A stretch of 64,000 bases of DNA from Bacillota bacterium. GTDB taxonomy: Bacteria; Bacillota; Negativicutes; CTSoil-072. The notes beneath the pieces were generated by a model that searched no databases, was not told the DNA's origin, and saw only the letters and a list, made by a program, of their open reading frames with translations. Positions 43,663 to 52,892 of the stretch are shown here, piece after piece; the first letter of the stretch is position 1; every line of letters starts with the position of its first letter. The DNA lies in contig JAGFZV010000008.1 of assembly GCA_017889545.1 (NCBI GenBank), positions 1-64,000 on the forward strand. The letters run 5' to 3'. Made by a program: the position numbers and the translations under genes.

Positions 43663-45366
43663 ATGACCACAAACCCGTTGCAACCAACCAATTTCATTCA
43701 AGCCATCATTAACGAAGACTACAAATCGAACAAATACGGCGGCCGCGTCCACACCCGGTTTCCGCCTGAGCCGAATGGCTATCTTCATATCGGCCATGCA
43801 AAATCCATCTGCTTAAATTTCGGCCTTGCAGCAGAGAATCAGGGTCTCTGTAATTTACGCTTTGACGATACCAATCCCGCAAAGGAAGAAGTTGAGTATG
43901 TAGACTCGATCCAGGCTGACGTCCGCTGGCTCGGTTTTAGCTGGGATGATCGCCTCTTTTACGCCTCTGACTACTTTGACCAGTTCTATCATTATGCCAC
44001 GCAACTCATTCGAGCAGGCAAAGCCTATGTGTGCGATTTAACTGCCCAGCAAATGCGGGAATATCGCGGAACACTAACGGAACCCGGCAAAGACAGTCCT
44101 TACCGGAACCGCTCAATCGAAGAAAATCTCGACTTATTTGAGCGGATGAAAAATGGCGAATTTCCTGATGGCTCAAGAGTGTTACGAGCCAAAATCGATA
44201 TGGCATCACCAAATATGACCATGCGCGATCCTGCCCTCTACCGGATTCTCCGGGCCCACCACCAACGTACCGGCGACAAATGGTGCATCTACCCTATGTA
44301 TGACTACGCCCATCCCATTTCCGACTCCATTGAGGGGATCACTCACTCCATCTGCACATTAGAGTTTGAAGACCATCGGCCGCTTTATGACTGGGTGCTC
44401 GAAGCCCTGCAAATCTATCGGCCGCAGCAAATCGAATTCGCCCGGCTTAATTTAACCAACACGGTAATGAGCAAACGCAAATTGCGGGAACTCGTCGAAC
44501 AGGGCTTTGTCAGCGGCTGGGATGACCCCCGCATGCCAACCATTTCCGGATTACGCCGTCGCGGCTATACTCCGGAAGCAATCCGCGATTTTTGTGAACG
44601 GATTGGCGTCGCCAAGAGCAATAGCACCGTTGATGTGGGCCTATTGGAACACTGCATCCGGGAGGACTTGAATTTGCGGGCGCCGCGCGCCATGGCTGTA
44701 TTAAATCCTTTAAAAGTGATCATTGATAATTATCCTGCAGACCAGGTTGAAGAATTAACCGCCGAAAACAATCCGGAAAAACCGGAAATGGGAACTCGTA
44801 TTATCCCCTTTTCCCGTGAACTGTTCATTGAAAAAGATGATTTTTGTGAAAATCCGCCGAAAAAATTTTTCCGTCTGGCACCAGGACAGGAGGTCCGCTT
44901 AAAGCACGCCTATATCATCAAGTGCGAATCCTTCGTCAAAGATGAGCAAACCGGGGAAATCCTCGAAGTTCATTGCACTTACGATGAGGGTTCGAAAACC
45001 GGCGGACCGACCAGCGCTCGCAAAATAAAAGGAACCCTGCACTGGGTTTCAGCGCCGCATGCTATCCAGGCTGAAGTACGCCTCTATGATTACTTGCTGG
45101 CAACAGATTCGCAATCTAATCCGGAAGATGCGATTGAAACGGAAGAAGCCAACGACTTTAAAGACGCTTTTAATCCTAAGTCGCTGGAACGATTAGCGAA
45201 CTGCATGTTGGAGCCAAGTTTGCAAAACGCAGCTTGCGGCAGCCGCTATCAATTTTTGCGCCTCGGTTATTTCTGTGCCGACCTAATCGATTCCACAGCG
45301 GGTTCGCTTGTATTTAACCGCGTTGTCGGCCTGCGTGATTCATGGGCCAAAGCGCAAAAAGGATAA
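43663..45366 (+). CDS. glnS: glutaminyl-tRNA synthetase
   Basis: The 567-residue protein is a class I GlnRS with the HIGH motif in [10 protein letters not shown], the RFPPEPNG segment that discriminates GlnRS, the KMSKS-like loop VMSKRKL and the C-terminal two-barrel anticodon-binding region. The start is set at 43663 (GGAG eight bases upstream; product begins like other GlnRS), but an in-frame ATG at 43615 also has a ribosome site (GGAAGG) and would add 16 residues. GlnRS is not universal in Firmicutes, many of which use the Glu-tRNA(Gln) amidotransferase route, so it may have been acquired. No T-box leader is visible. Confidence 0.95.
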   Translation: MTTNPLQPTNFIQAIINEDYKSNKYGGRVHTRFPPEPNGYLHIGHAKSICLNFGLAAENQGLCNLRFDDTNPAKEEVEYVDSIQADVRWLGFSWDDRLFYASDYFDQFYHYATQLIRAGKAYVCDLTAQQMREYRGTLTEPGKDSPYRNRSIEENLDLFERMKNGEFPDGSRVLRAKIDMASPNMTMRDPALYRILRAHHQRTGDKWCIYPMYDYAHPISDSIEGITHSICTLEFEDHRPLYDWVLEALQIYRPQQIEFARLNLTNTVMSKRKLRELVEQGFVSGWDDPRMPTISGLRRRGYTPEAIRDFCERIGVAKSNSTVDVGLLEHCIREDLNLRAPRAMAVLNPLKVIIDNYPADQVEELTAENNPEKPEMGTRIIPFSRELFIEKDDFCENPPKKFFRLAPGQEVRLKHAYIIKCESFVKDEQTGEILEVHCTYDEGSKTGGPTSARKIKGTLHWVSAPHAIQAEVRLYDYLLATDSQSNPEDAIETEEANDFKDAFNPKSLERLANCMLEPSLQNAACGSRYQFLRLGYFCADLIDSTAGSLVFNRVVGLRDSWAKAQKG

Positions 45367-45377
45367 GCCTTCATGCT

Positions 45378-45893
45378 ATGAAAACAGTACCTGATGTCAT
45401 CCGCCCGTCTCTCACCATCTTGTTTATCGGCTTTAATCCCAGCCTATTATCAGCGGAACGGGGCCACCATTTTGCAGGCCCCTCCAACCGCTTTTGGGGC
45501 TTGCTGTACGATGCCGGGTTGACCGAGCGCAAATTCCGTCCGGAAGAAGACCAAAAGCTGTTGGATTGTGGTTACGGGATCACAAATATTGTTGCTCGCC
45601 CTACGAAAGCGGCCGCTGAAATCACTCGTGCCGAGTACGAGGAAGGCCGCATCGAATTGCGAAAAAAATTGACGGAATACAGACCCAAAATTGCTTGCTA
45701 TGTCGGGATCGGTGTTTACCGCCAATTCTCCCGCTTGTCTTCCGTTGCCTGCGGGCTGCAGCCTGCCAGCGTTGTAACGGGCATCCGTGATTTTGTTGTT
45801 TCTTCTTCGAGTGGGCTAAACCGCATCCCGCTCGATCAACAGCGTTTTTGGTTCGGCGAATTAAAAACGCTGGCACTATTTTCCCCTTTTTAA
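45378..45893 (+). CDS. mug: G/U mismatch-specific uracil-DNA glycosylase (Mug family)
   Basis: The 171-residue protein has the Mug/TDG fold signatures: FIGFNPSLLSAERGHHFAGPSNRFW at the start (written as FIGFNPS and GHHFAGPSNRFW), and SSSGLNRI late in the protein in place of NPSGLN. These two loops hold the catalytic Asn/Ser region and the minor-groove wedge. It removes uracil or thymine from mismatches opposite G. It starts 11 bases after glnS and probably shares its transcript. The divergent motif lettering (GFNPS versus GINPG) is within family variation. Confidence 0.85.
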   Translation: MKTVPDVIRPSLTILFIGFNPSLLSAERGHHFAGPSNRFWGLLYDAGLTERKFRPEEDQKLLDCGYGITNIVARPTKAAAEITRAEYEEGRIELRKKLTEYRPKIACYVGIGVYRQFSRLSSVACGLQPASVVTGIRDFVVSSSSGLNRIPLDQQRFWFGELKTLALFSPF

Positions 45894-45989
45894 AGAAGGA
45901 TTTTCATCAACTTTGTCAAATAAGATATGTGCGATAGATATCTGAAGGTATCTGAATGGGTTGGTATTTCATTATGTTGCAATGAAGTG

Positions 45990-46040
45990 GCTACGAAAGT
46001 CACATCCTGAATGAATTGGGATGATTCGTAGCTTTATTTT
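45990..46040 (+). terminator. terminator or attenuator hairpin before the cbi operon
   Basis: GCTACGAA (45990-45997) pairs with TTCGTAGC (46025-46032), with an inner CATCC/GGATG stem, followed by TTTATTTTATTT. It could end the glnS-mug transcript or attenuate the cobalt transport genes that begin 30 bases later. Confidence 0.65.
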
Positions 46041-46061
46041 ATTTACCTGGGAGTGATTATC

Positions 46062-47087
46062 ATGCATATGGCCGATGCATTACTTTCGCCGGCTGTCGGC
46101 GGAGCAATGTGGACTGTAACAGCCGGTTTGGCTGCTTATTCAGCAAAGAAAGTCCAAAAAAATCTTGACGAAAAGAAAGTCCCCCTTATGGGTGTATTGG
46201 GTGCGTTTATTTTTGCGGCCCAAATGATCAACTTTACTATTCCTGCAACCGGTTCCAGCGGACATCTGGGTGGCGGCATGATCCTCGCTATATTACTTGG
46301 TCCGTGGGCGGCTTTTCTAACCATAGCGTCCGTCTTAACTGTTCAGGCTCTGTTTTTTGCTGATGGAGGGCTTTTGGCATTAGGCTGCAACGTCTTCAAT
46401 TTAGGTTTTTTCCCCTGTTTCATCGCTTACCCTTTCATTTACAGACAAATCGTCGGTACCGATCCCTCCCAGCGTCGGCTCTTTTTTGCCATAACCACGG
46501 CCTCCGTTGTTGGTCTGCAATTAGGCGCGTTCAGCGTCGTTCTGGAAACTTTTTTCTCTGGCCTTTCTGAGTTGCCCTTTACTGCATTCCTACTATTAAT
46601 GCAGCCGATTCATCTGGCAATAGGGTTTGTTGAAGGCCTGATAACCACTGCCGTTATTCTTTTTATCTGGCGGGAGCGTCCTGAGATCATCCGAGTGGAA
46701 CCACTCGGAAAATTAGCCATAAAACCCATATTGGTGAGTCTATTGGCAATTACTCTTGTCACGGCCGGCATATTCTCTTCGTTCGCGTCGTCTGATCCTG
46801 ATGGATTGGAGTGGTCAATTTCTGCGATTACCGGCCAAGAGGAATTGGAGAATTCCACCGGCTTGCATAACATTCTCGCCGAGATACAGAAAAAAACTTC
46901 TTTTTTTCCTGATTATACTTTAGCAAGCTCGGCAGCAACCGCCGAAGCGGAATCTCCCGGTAAGAAATCAGCATCCTGGCCGACCGTCGACAACGGTACA
47001 TCCGCCGCCGGAATTGCCGGATCGGTACTTACTTTATTGTTGGTTGGCCTAATTGGCAAAGGCCTGCAATTGACTGCCAAACATTAA
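46062..47087 (+). CDS. cbiM: cobalt/nickel ECF transporter, CbiM fused to a CbiN-like domain
   Basis: The 341-residue membrane protein starts MHMADALLSP, matching the N-terminal His region of CbiM/NikM that binds the metal ion, and has the CbiM helices through about residue 200. After a linker, the C-terminal ~120 residues contain the PDGLEWS-type segment (residues about 245-251) seen in CbiN/NikN proteins, and a final helix. So it is a fused substrate-binding component. Cobalt or nickel is likely; which one cannot be read. The ATG at 46062 is used because GGAG lies eight bases upstream. cbiQ and cbiO follow directly. Confidence 0.9.
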   Translation: MHMADALLSPAVGGAMWTVTAGLAAYSAKKVQKNLDEKKVPLMGVLGAFIFAAQMINFTIPATGSSGHLGGGMILAILLGPWAAFLTIASVLTVQALFFADGGLLALGCNVFNLGFFPCFIAYPFIYRQIVGTDPSQRRLFFAITTASVVGLQLGAFSVVLETFFSGLSELPFTAFLLLMQPIHLAIGFVEGLITTAVILFIWRERPEIIRVEPLGKLAIKPILVSLLAITLVTAGIFSSFASSDPDGLEWSISAITGQEELENSTGLHNILAEIQKKTSFFPDYTLASSAATAEAESPGKKSASWPTVDNGTSAAGIAGSVLTLLLVGLIGKGLQLTAKH

Positions 47088-47101
47088 TTTTAGGAGTACA
47101 T

Positions 47102-47911
47102 ATGATTAATTTGCACTCGCGCTGGATGGATCTTCGCCGTCTCGATGAACTCGCTGCCAATGATACGGAAATTCATCGGCTCAACCCTTGCACCAAAATA
47201 GTTACAACCGCGATTTTTTTAATCGTGGTTGCTTCTTTTTCTAAATACGAGCTGATTAGCCTGTTCCCCTTGTTTTTATATCCTCTGACATTGATGAATC
47301 GAGCTGCCTTGCCTTTTTCCGTAATAGCAAAACGAGTTTTTGCCACCATGCCATTCGTTCTTTTTATTGGTATTTTCAATCCTTTACTGGATCATACGCC
47401 CGGCTTTCAAGTTGGTCCATTCCTGATTTCTAATGGTTGGATCTCTTTCTTCTCTATTCTTCTGCGATTTATATTGGCAGTGACTTCTGCGCTCATTTTA
47501 GTGGCAACAACCGGGATGGATAAAATCGGCTCAGCTCTGTTAAGAATGCATGTCCCAAAAATGTTTGTCATTCAGTTGATGTTTATGTACCGCTATTTGT
47601 ATGTCCTTCTCGACGAATTGTCCCGCACCTTACTGGCCTATTCACTGCGTTCTTTTAACGAAACAGGTCTTCCGTTCCGCGTCTGGGGGCCCATGCTGGG
47701 ACAGCTCCTGCTTAGAACAATCGACCGGGCACAAAGAATTTATCAGGCGATGCTCTGCCGGGGCTTCAGCGGCGAGGTCCGCCTGCTTCGCTACAATGCC
47801 TTGGCAAAGAAAGACATTGCATACTGTTTAGGCTGGTCAGCCTTTTTTTTGGCAGCCCGTATTTATAATATTCCGCAGTGGTTAGGCGCCCTGCTCATCG
47901 GGAGGTACTAA
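47102..47911 (+). CDS. cbiQ: cobalt/nickel ECF transporter, CbiQ transmembrane subunit
   Basis: The 269-residue membrane protein is the ECF T component: about five helices, with the conserved cytoplasmic coupling helices including YQAMLCRGFSGEVRL near residue 220 (the A-R-G type motif). It couples the CbiO ATPase to the CbiM substrate component. AGGAG lies before the ATG. Its stop overlaps the cbiO start (TAATG). Confidence 0.93.
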   Translation: MINLHSRWMDLRRLDELAANDTEIHRLNPCTKIVTTAIFLIVVASFSKYELISLFPLFLYPLTLMNRAALPFSVIAKRVFATMPFVLFIGIFNPLLDHTPGFQVGPFLISNGWISFFSILLRFILAVTSALILVATTGMDKIGSALLRMHVPKMFVIQLMFMYRYLYVLLDELSRTLLAYSLRSFNETGLPFRVWGPMLGQLLLRTIDRAQRIYQAMLCRGFSGEVRLLRYNALAKKDIAYCLGWSAFFLAARIYNIPQWLGALLIGRY

Positions 47912-48669
47912 TGAGCCATCATATCATTGAAATTAAAGATATTGAATATATGTATCCGGATAAGACCAAAGCGTTGGATGGACTGTCGCTTCGCATTTTG
48001 CATGGTGAAGCCGTCGCCATCGTCGGTGCAAACGGCGCTGGAAAATCGACTTTGCTATCCCACCTCATCGGCGTGTTGATTCCTTCGTCCGGTACAGTTC
48101 GAATTGGCGACTATCCGCTCAACAAAGAAACACTCACGCATATCCGCCGAAGCGTTGGCATGGTTTTCCAAAATTCTGACGACCAGTTATTTATGCCCAC
48201 CGTTTTTGATGATGTTGCATTTGGCCCGCTCAATATGGGCCTGCCGCCTGAAGAAGCCACGCAGAGGGCCTTGGATGCCCTTAAAACGGTTGATGCGGTT
48301 CACTTGAAGGATCGACCGCCTTATAAGCTGTCCGGCGGCCAGAAGCGATCTGTCGCCATTGCCTCCGTTCTGTCCATGCTGCCGGACATCCTCGTCATGG
48401 ATGAACCAAGCGCAGGCTTAGATCCTTACTGCCGAAGACAATTGATCACGCTCTTGCAATCGTTCAAACATACGAAAATTATCGCTACCCATGATCTTGA
48501 TCTTGTGATCGATCTCTGCGAACGGACAGTCGTGCTATCGAACGGCAAAATAATTGCTGACGGTCCGACCTTGCAGATTTTTAATGATGATGTCTTGCTG
48601 CAAAAAGGCCGCCTTGAAAAGCCGCTGCGCATGCAGGGCTGCCCCATTTGCAAGCCCGCGATACGCTGA
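47911..48669 (+). CDS. cbiO: cobalt/nickel ECF transporter, CbiO ATPase
   Basis: The 252-residue ABC ATPase has Walker A GANGAGKST, the Q-loop in VFQNSDDQLF (the ECF-type NSDDQ sequence), ABC signature LSGGQKRSVAIA, Walker B ILVMDEPSAGLDP and the switch His in IATHDLDL. It powers CbiMNQ. The start at 47911 is next to GGAGG and overlaps the cbiQ stop by one base; the longer in-frame frame runs inside cbiQ. The C-terminal MQGCPICKPAIR has two Cys, of unclear use. Confidence 0.94.
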   Translation: MSHHIIEIKDIEYMYPDKTKALDGLSLRILHGEAVAIVGANGAGKSTLLSHLIGVLIPSSGTVRIGDYPLNKETLTHIRRSVGMVFQNSDDQLFMPTVFDDVAFGPLNMGLPPEEATQRALDALKTVDAVHLKDRPPYKLSGGQKRSVAIASVLSMLPDILVMDEPSAGLDPYCRRQLITLLQSFKHTKIIATHDLDLVIDLCERTVVLSNGKIIADGPTLQIFNDDVLLQKGRLEKPLRMQGCPICKPAIR

Positions 48670-48724
48670 CAGCATTATCCATTATCGGATTATTCGGATG
48701 CGATTAAAAAGGGGGAAGAACGAA

Positions 48725-49816
48725 ATGAAAAGTAACTATAAAAGAATTGGGGTTCTTACCGGCGGTGGAGATTGTCCGGGTTTAAACGCCGTAATCCGGG
48801 CGGTTGTTAAAACCGCAATGGCAAACAACGTAGAAGTTATCGGTATATACAACGGTTATAACGGGCTGGTTAATAACCAAATGATTAAAATGGAAGACTA
48901 TCATGTAGCAGGAATACTTGACAAAGGCGGTACGATCTTAGGAACAACCAACCGCGACAATCCTTTTCATTTCTGCATCACAGAAAAAGGCGAAAAGGTT
49001 TTCGTTGATAAATCACACCAAGCCTTAGAGAATCTTAAAGCACGTGAAATTGAAGCGTTAGTTGTCATTGGCGGCGACGGCACAATAAAAATTGCCAACG
49101 ACTTTTGTTCGCTGGGATTATCTGTCGTTGCAGTTCCGAAAACAATTGACAACGACATCCCCCTGACAGAAAGAACATTTGGATTTGATACAGCAGTTCA
49201 TGTGGCAACAGAAGCATTAGACCGATTACGTACTACCGCTGAATCACATCACCGGGTGATGATCCTGGAGGTTATGGGCCGCTATGCGGGCTGGATCGCT
49301 CTGCATTGCGGAATTGCGGGGGGGGCAGACGGTATTTTGATCCCCGAAATACCTTATCAACTCGATGCAGTTGTGGACACAATAAATAAACGCATCAGCA
49401 GAGGAAAACTGTTCAGCCTGCTCGTGGTGGCGGAAGGGGCGAAGCCTGTCGGAGGCGACGTAACTGTAGCCCGAATCGTCGAGAATAGTTTCGAAAAAAT
49501 TCGTCTTGGCGGTGTTGGGCAAAAAATAGCCCATCAGATCGAAGACCTGACGGGCATCGAGTCGCGCTGCACCGTTCTTGGACATGTACAAAGAGGCGGA
49601 ACACCCACTTCCTATGATCGCGTACTTGCGACTCGCTACGGAGTTGCTGCTGTAAATGCATTGCTTAGCGGCCATCATGCCCATATGGTAGCCTTACAAA
49701 GAAATGAAATTATTACTACATCAATTGGCGTGGTCGCCGGCAAGCCAAACAATATTTCCCTGGATAACAAACTTCTTCAAGCAGCATCCTTAACCGGCGT
49801 TTGCTTGGGACAGTAA
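48725..49816 (+). CDS. pfkA: 6-phosphofructokinase (GGDG / PKTIDND type)
   Basis: The 363-residue protein is a PfkA-family kinase with GVLTGGGDCPGLNAVIRA at the start, VIGGDGT around residue 115, PKTIDNDIPLTERTFGFDTA and EVMGRYAGWIAL. In the family, Gly in GGDG favours ATP, whereas the Lys in PKTIDND is found in both PPi-dependent and group III ATP-dependent enzymes; so ATP use is the better guess, not certain. The catalytic Asp lies in TIDND. The start follows GGGGGAAG. The stop lies within the downstream terminator. Confidence 0.92.
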   Translation: MKSNYKRIGVLTGGGDCPGLNAVIRAVVKTAMANNVEVIGIYNGYNGLVNNQMIKMEDYHVAGILDKGGTILGTTNRDNPFHFCITEKGEKVFVDKSHQALENLKAREIEALVVIGGDGTIKIANDFCSLGLSVVAVPKTIDNDIPLTERTFGFDTAVHVATEALDRLRTTAESHHRVMILEVMGRYAGWIALHCGIAGGADGILIPEIPYQLDAVVDTINKRISRGKLFSLLVVAEGAKPVGGDVTVARIVENSFEKIRLGGVGQKIAHQIEDLTGIESRCTVLGHVQRGGTPTSYDRVLATRYGVAAVNALLSGHHAHMVALQRNEIITTSIGVVAGKPNNISLDNKLLQAASLTGVCLGQ

Positions 49817-49866
49817 GGAATAAAAAATGATCCAGCTCAAAAAGCTGGATCATTTTTTATTCCTTA
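49814..49866. terminator. 24-bp bidirectional terminator spanning two stop codons
   Basis: A perfect 24-base stem (49814-49837 with 49843-49866) around a 5-base loop includes the pfkA stop codon on one arm and the stop codon of the convergent gene on the other, with T6-type runs both ways. Confidence 0.95.
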
Positions 49867-50217
49867 CTCATCCGGTGTTACTTCCGAAAAATAAATTACA
49901 CTGACAATATCTTCTTCCGTAATTTTATGCATATATAGTTTTTCAAAAAATTCAATCAGCTTTTCCGCAGACGTAATTTCAGGATTTTGATGAACCAGGT
50001 CTTCCGCCGTCAGTTGGGAAAACTTCTTAATATACACTTTATCGATGAAAGCAGTGTAAAGTTTCTTTTTGGGGCTTAATTTTTTGCCAAAAGTGATCCA
50101 AACAATAGAATTCTCAGGATACTCGTTTCTTACGTCTCCCAAACGAATAGTACAGTTTTTAATACGGGCGCGTAATAATTCCTCATGATACGGTGATTGA
50201 AAATTGAGTGCAAACAT
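49864..50217 (-). CDS. ASCH/PUA-like domain protein
   Basis: The 117-residue protein resembles ASCH-type domains: LLRARIKNCTIRLGDVRN, an early RNA/nucleotide-binding-like loop, then NSIVWITFGK, LYTAFIDKVYIKKFSQLTAEDL. The similarity is by pattern, not certain. It begins MFALNFQSPYHEE at 50217, with GGAGG upstream; a longer in-frame frame covers the ribosome site. ASCH domains are linked with RNA modification or translation regulation. Confidence 0.6.
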   Translation of the reverse strand: MFALNFQSPYHEELLRARIKNCTIRLGDVRNEYPENSIVWITFGKKLSPKKKLYTAFIDKVYIKKFSQLTAEDLVHQNPEITSAEKLIEFFEKLYMHKITEEDIVSVIYFSEVTPDE

Positions 50218-50301
50218 AGCGTCCTCCTCCTGAAAAGTAATTTTTATTGTATTATACACCATTTTGGGGTTCTGCAGAGCAATCCACAGCGGCTTTCAAG
50301 C

Positions 50302-50748
50302 TTAATTCAGCAAAGTTTTTATGATATCCGCTCTGCTGATAATGCCTATAACTTGACCACCGTTTACTACGGGAATACGTTTAATATCATGCTCCAGCAT
50401 TAAACCGACAATCTTGTCTATCTCCGTATCTTCCGAAACCACAATTGTTTTGGCGGTCATGATTTCTGAAGCCGTACCAGCCATTAACTTTTTAAAATCT
50501 GCATTATAGCGTTCCACATTGCGATAATAAATAATAGCGCCCAAAATATTAATGAAATCAGGAATTCTTGGATTATTTTCCTTGTAAAGAAGATCTCCTT
50601 CCGTCACGATTCCCACCAAATTACCATTCGCAGCTACCACCGGAACGCCAGAAATTTTGTTCTCAATTAATACGGTTGCAATTTCACGAATTGTCGCCTC
50701 CGGGCTAACCGTGATGACATCCTTTACCATAATATCCTTCGCTTTCAT
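50302..50748 (-). CDS. CBS-domain pair protein
   Basis: The 148-residue protein consists of two CBS domains (about residues 5-60 and 80-145): KAKDIMVKDVITVSPEATIRE, GVPVVAANGNLVGIVTEGDLL, and EIMTAKTIVVSEDTEIDKI, RIPVVNGGQVIGIISRADI; each quoted in short parts. CBS pairs bind adenosyl ligands and act as energy sensors, usually regulating partner proteins. No partner domain is fused. The start at 50748 follows GAGGTG by six bases. Confidence 0.92.
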   Translation of the reverse strand: MKAKDIMVKDVITVSPEATIREIATVLIENKISGVPVVAANGNLVGIVTEGDLLYKENNPRIPDFINILGAIIYYRNVERYNADFKKLMAGTASEIMTAKTIVVSEDTEIDKIVGLMLEHDIKRIPVVNGGQVIGIISRADIIKTLLN

Positions 50749-50800
50749 CGCAATCACCTCATTAGATATATTCTATATTGTCTGAAAATATCCTTTACAC

Positions 50801-50836
50801 AACGAAAAAAGCGCTGTTTCCAGCGCTTTTTTCGTT
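50801..50836. terminator. terminator of the aor operon
   Basis: A perfect 16-base stem (50801-50816 with 50821-50836) and tetraloop TTTC with six T's within the arm on each strand. It lies about 20 bases after the MoaD-like gene and upstream of the CBS gene on the same strand, so it separates the two units. Confidence 0.92.
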
Positions 50837-50855
50837 CAGGCTTATTATTATTTTT

Positions 50856-51080
50856 TTAACCGCCGCAAAGCATGCCCAGCACATGAATATGATCTTCGTC
50901 CTCGATACTGCTTTGCAGCTCTGCTAACTTTTTATTTACTAGAACCATGCCTACCTCGCTTAGGTTCACGCCGGCTTCCGCAAGCAGCTCACCAACCGTG
51001 CATTTTCGATAAACAACAGAGAATTGCCTTTCGTTGCGTGAGCTGGCTGTAATACCGGAACTCAACTCAATCGTCACCAT
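50856..51080 (-). CDS. MoaD/ThiS-like small protein of the aor operon
   Basis: The 74-residue protein has the ubiquitin-like ThiS/MoaD pattern and ends MLCGG, with the terminal Gly-Gly that is adenylated and thiocarboxylated to donate sulfur. Next to an aldehyde:ferredoxin oxidoreductase gene such proteins are thought to supply sulfur for the tungsto- or molybdopterin. It starts four bases after the aor stop and is the last gene of the operon. Confidence 0.85.
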   Translation of the reverse strand: MVTIELSSGITASSRNERQFSVVYRKCTVGELLAEAGVNLSEVGMVLVNKKLAELQSSIEDEDHIHVLGMLCGG

Positions 51081-51083
51081 TGC

Positions 51084-52892
51084 TTATTTGTCCAATCCCA
51101 ATTTCGCCAGAGTCTCTAATGTCGGAATGCCGTTATTATCCCAGCCCATTACCGCATAATAAGCATCCAGCATCGGCTCTAAATCAACTTTTTGCCCTTT
51201 GCTTTCTCCGGAAGACATCGTCTCTTGCGTAAACCGTTTGGGCAATGTATCTTCTTTCCGGGAAAAACCATTTTTAACATTAAACATCCGCTCCATGTTA
51301 AAAATCCGTTCCGCATTGAAAAGCATTTTTGCTTCTGTCAATTCGTAACCAGTAACCAGTTTAAAAGCTGCCAACTGATCGGGTCTTGGCAATCCATTTT
51401 GGCAAGTAGCACAAATACCAAACGAATCTACTGCCGCAAAATTCAGTTGTGTGCCGCGAACCATATTTTCCTTACCCGCTTCTTCAAAACGTGTTCCTGC
51501 TCCCATTTCACCGCCAAAGACAGGAGCCACCATATGATGCGCCCCTTTAGGCGATGTTGCATACGTCAAGGCCATTCCTTTGGCTCCACGCGGATCATAT
51601 GCAGCAAAAGCCATTCCTTTGGAATGGATAGCAAGGTCCGGTACGCCCCATTTTTCCGCGGCATACACGGGTCCTTCGGCCAAGATAGCGCCGATACCTT
51701 GACGGTAAGCGATCATCTCCAGCAATTTCGCTTCTGCAGCCCCGTTGCCGAAATTAAGTTCCAATCCATCTGTATCTTGTACTGTCAAAATTCCTTTTTC
51801 AAAACATTCCATTGCTAAGCCGATACAGCCGCCGGCAGACATGGAATCCATCCCGAGAGCGTCGCATACCTCAGAAACTTTCAGAACATCTTCCCAATTC
51901 GTCAATCCGCAGTTCGTACCCAACAACGCCAACGTTTCGAATTCCGGTCCTTCCAATTGCACATTGCCAAACCGGTCTGATTCTGTTTTGCAATTTTTGC
52001 TGCAGGCAATTGGGCAAGCGAAGCAGGCCGCATCTGTATAGACAACGCTATCGCGGAAGGAAGCCCCTTCAAAAATCTTCGATGCTTCCGCATAGCCTTC
52101 ACTAAAATTATTGGTGGCTAAAAATCCGGCATTGTTAATGTGCTCAACTAATTCATTCGTTCCATGCAACCGGCGAATTTTTGCTTTTGCGTTTTGCGCC
52201 GCAGCCGCATAAGCACGTTCGGTCAGCTCCATAAGCCCCTTCGGATCAGCAACCGCCACATCCTTCGATCCTCTTACCGCAATTGCTTTCAATCCTTTGG
52301 AACCCATCACGGTACCACAGCCGCCGCGGCCAAATTCACGATATACGTCCGCTGTGATGCAGGCATATTTGACTAAATTTTCACCGGCCGGTCCGATACA
52401 AGCAACGTGAATATTATGATCCGCCCCTAACTCTTGACGAATCAAATCATCTGTTGCTTTGATATCCTTACCCCATACATTTGCCGCCGATCGAATTTCG
52501 ATTTTCTCATCATCAATCCATAAGTATACCGGTTCCTCTGATTTTCCCTCAATAATGATTCCATCGTACCCGGCATATCGCAGTTCTGGTCCAAAATGAC
52601 CGCCGGCCAAGGAATAAGAATAGGTATTGGAAATAGGCGACTTAAATGCGACGTTAATCTTATTATTGCCCGGAACGAGTGTGCCGGCAAATGGGCCATT
52701 AAAGAAAATTAATTTGTTTTCTTCTCCCAACGGATCACAGAAGGGGGAAACTTCTTTATTGAGATAATAAGCCGATAGACCCCGGCCTCCAATATATTCG
52801 ATAAACATTTCCAACGGTAATTCTTCTGTTATAAAGGTTTTTTTGCTGAGATTGACGCGCAGCAACCGTCCTGCAATACCAATGTTGTTCAT
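51084..52892 (-). CDS. aor: aldehyde:ferredoxin oxidoreductase (tungsten-dependent family)
   Basis: The 602-residue protein is of the AOR family. The N-terminal domain binds the bis-pterin tungsten cofactor (LLRVNLSKKTF, GGRGLSAYYLN, GPFAGTLVPG); the [4Fe-4S] cluster ligands are CFACPIAC (C-x2-C-x3-C, around residue 289) with a later Cys in SFGICATC. It interconverts aldehydes and carboxylic acids with ferredoxin, usually reducing acids when reductant is abundant. GGAGG lies upstream of the ATG, directly after the ferredoxin gene. It is the canonical AOR cysteine spacing, unlike the paralogue at 62161-63903. Confidence 0.93.
   Translation of the reverse strand: MNNIGIAGRLLRVNLSKKTFITEELPLEMFIEYIGGRGLSAYYLNKEVSPFCDPLGEENKLIFFNGPFAGTLVPGNNKINVAFKSPISNTYSYSLAGGHFGPELRYAGYDGIIIEGKSEEPVYLWIDDEKIEIRSAANVWGKDIKATDDLIRQELGADHNIHVACIGPAGENLVKYACITADVYREFGRGGCGTVMGSKGLKAIAVRGSKDVAVADPKGLMELTERAYAAAAQNAKAKIRRLHGTNELVEHINNAGFLATNNFSEGYAEASKIFEGASFRDSVVYTDAACFACPIACSKNCKTESDRFGNVQLEGPEFETLALLGTNCGLTNWEDVLKVSEVCDALGMDSMSAGGCIGLAMECFEKGILTVQDTDGLELNFGNGAAEAKLLEMIAYRQGIGAILAEGPVYAAEKWGVPDLAIHSKGMAFAAYDPRGAKGMALTYATSPKGAHHMVAPVFGGEMGAGTRFEEAGKENMVRGTQLNFAAVDSFGICATCQNGLPRPDQLAAFKLVTGYELTEAKMLFNAERIFNMERMFNVKNGFSRKEDTLPKRFTQETMSSGESKGQKVDLEPMLDAYYAVMGWDNNGIPTLETLAKLGLDK

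Noticed and set aside
45894-46061. Cobalamin or NiCo riboswitch before cbiM
   Set aside because: No conserved riboswitch core was seen; only a simple terminator-like hairpin. A covariance search would settle it.
47878-47910. Extended N-terminus of CbiO
   Set aside because: The longer frame runs inside cbiQ, whereas GGAGG and ATG at 47911 give a normal start coupled to the cbiQ stop.
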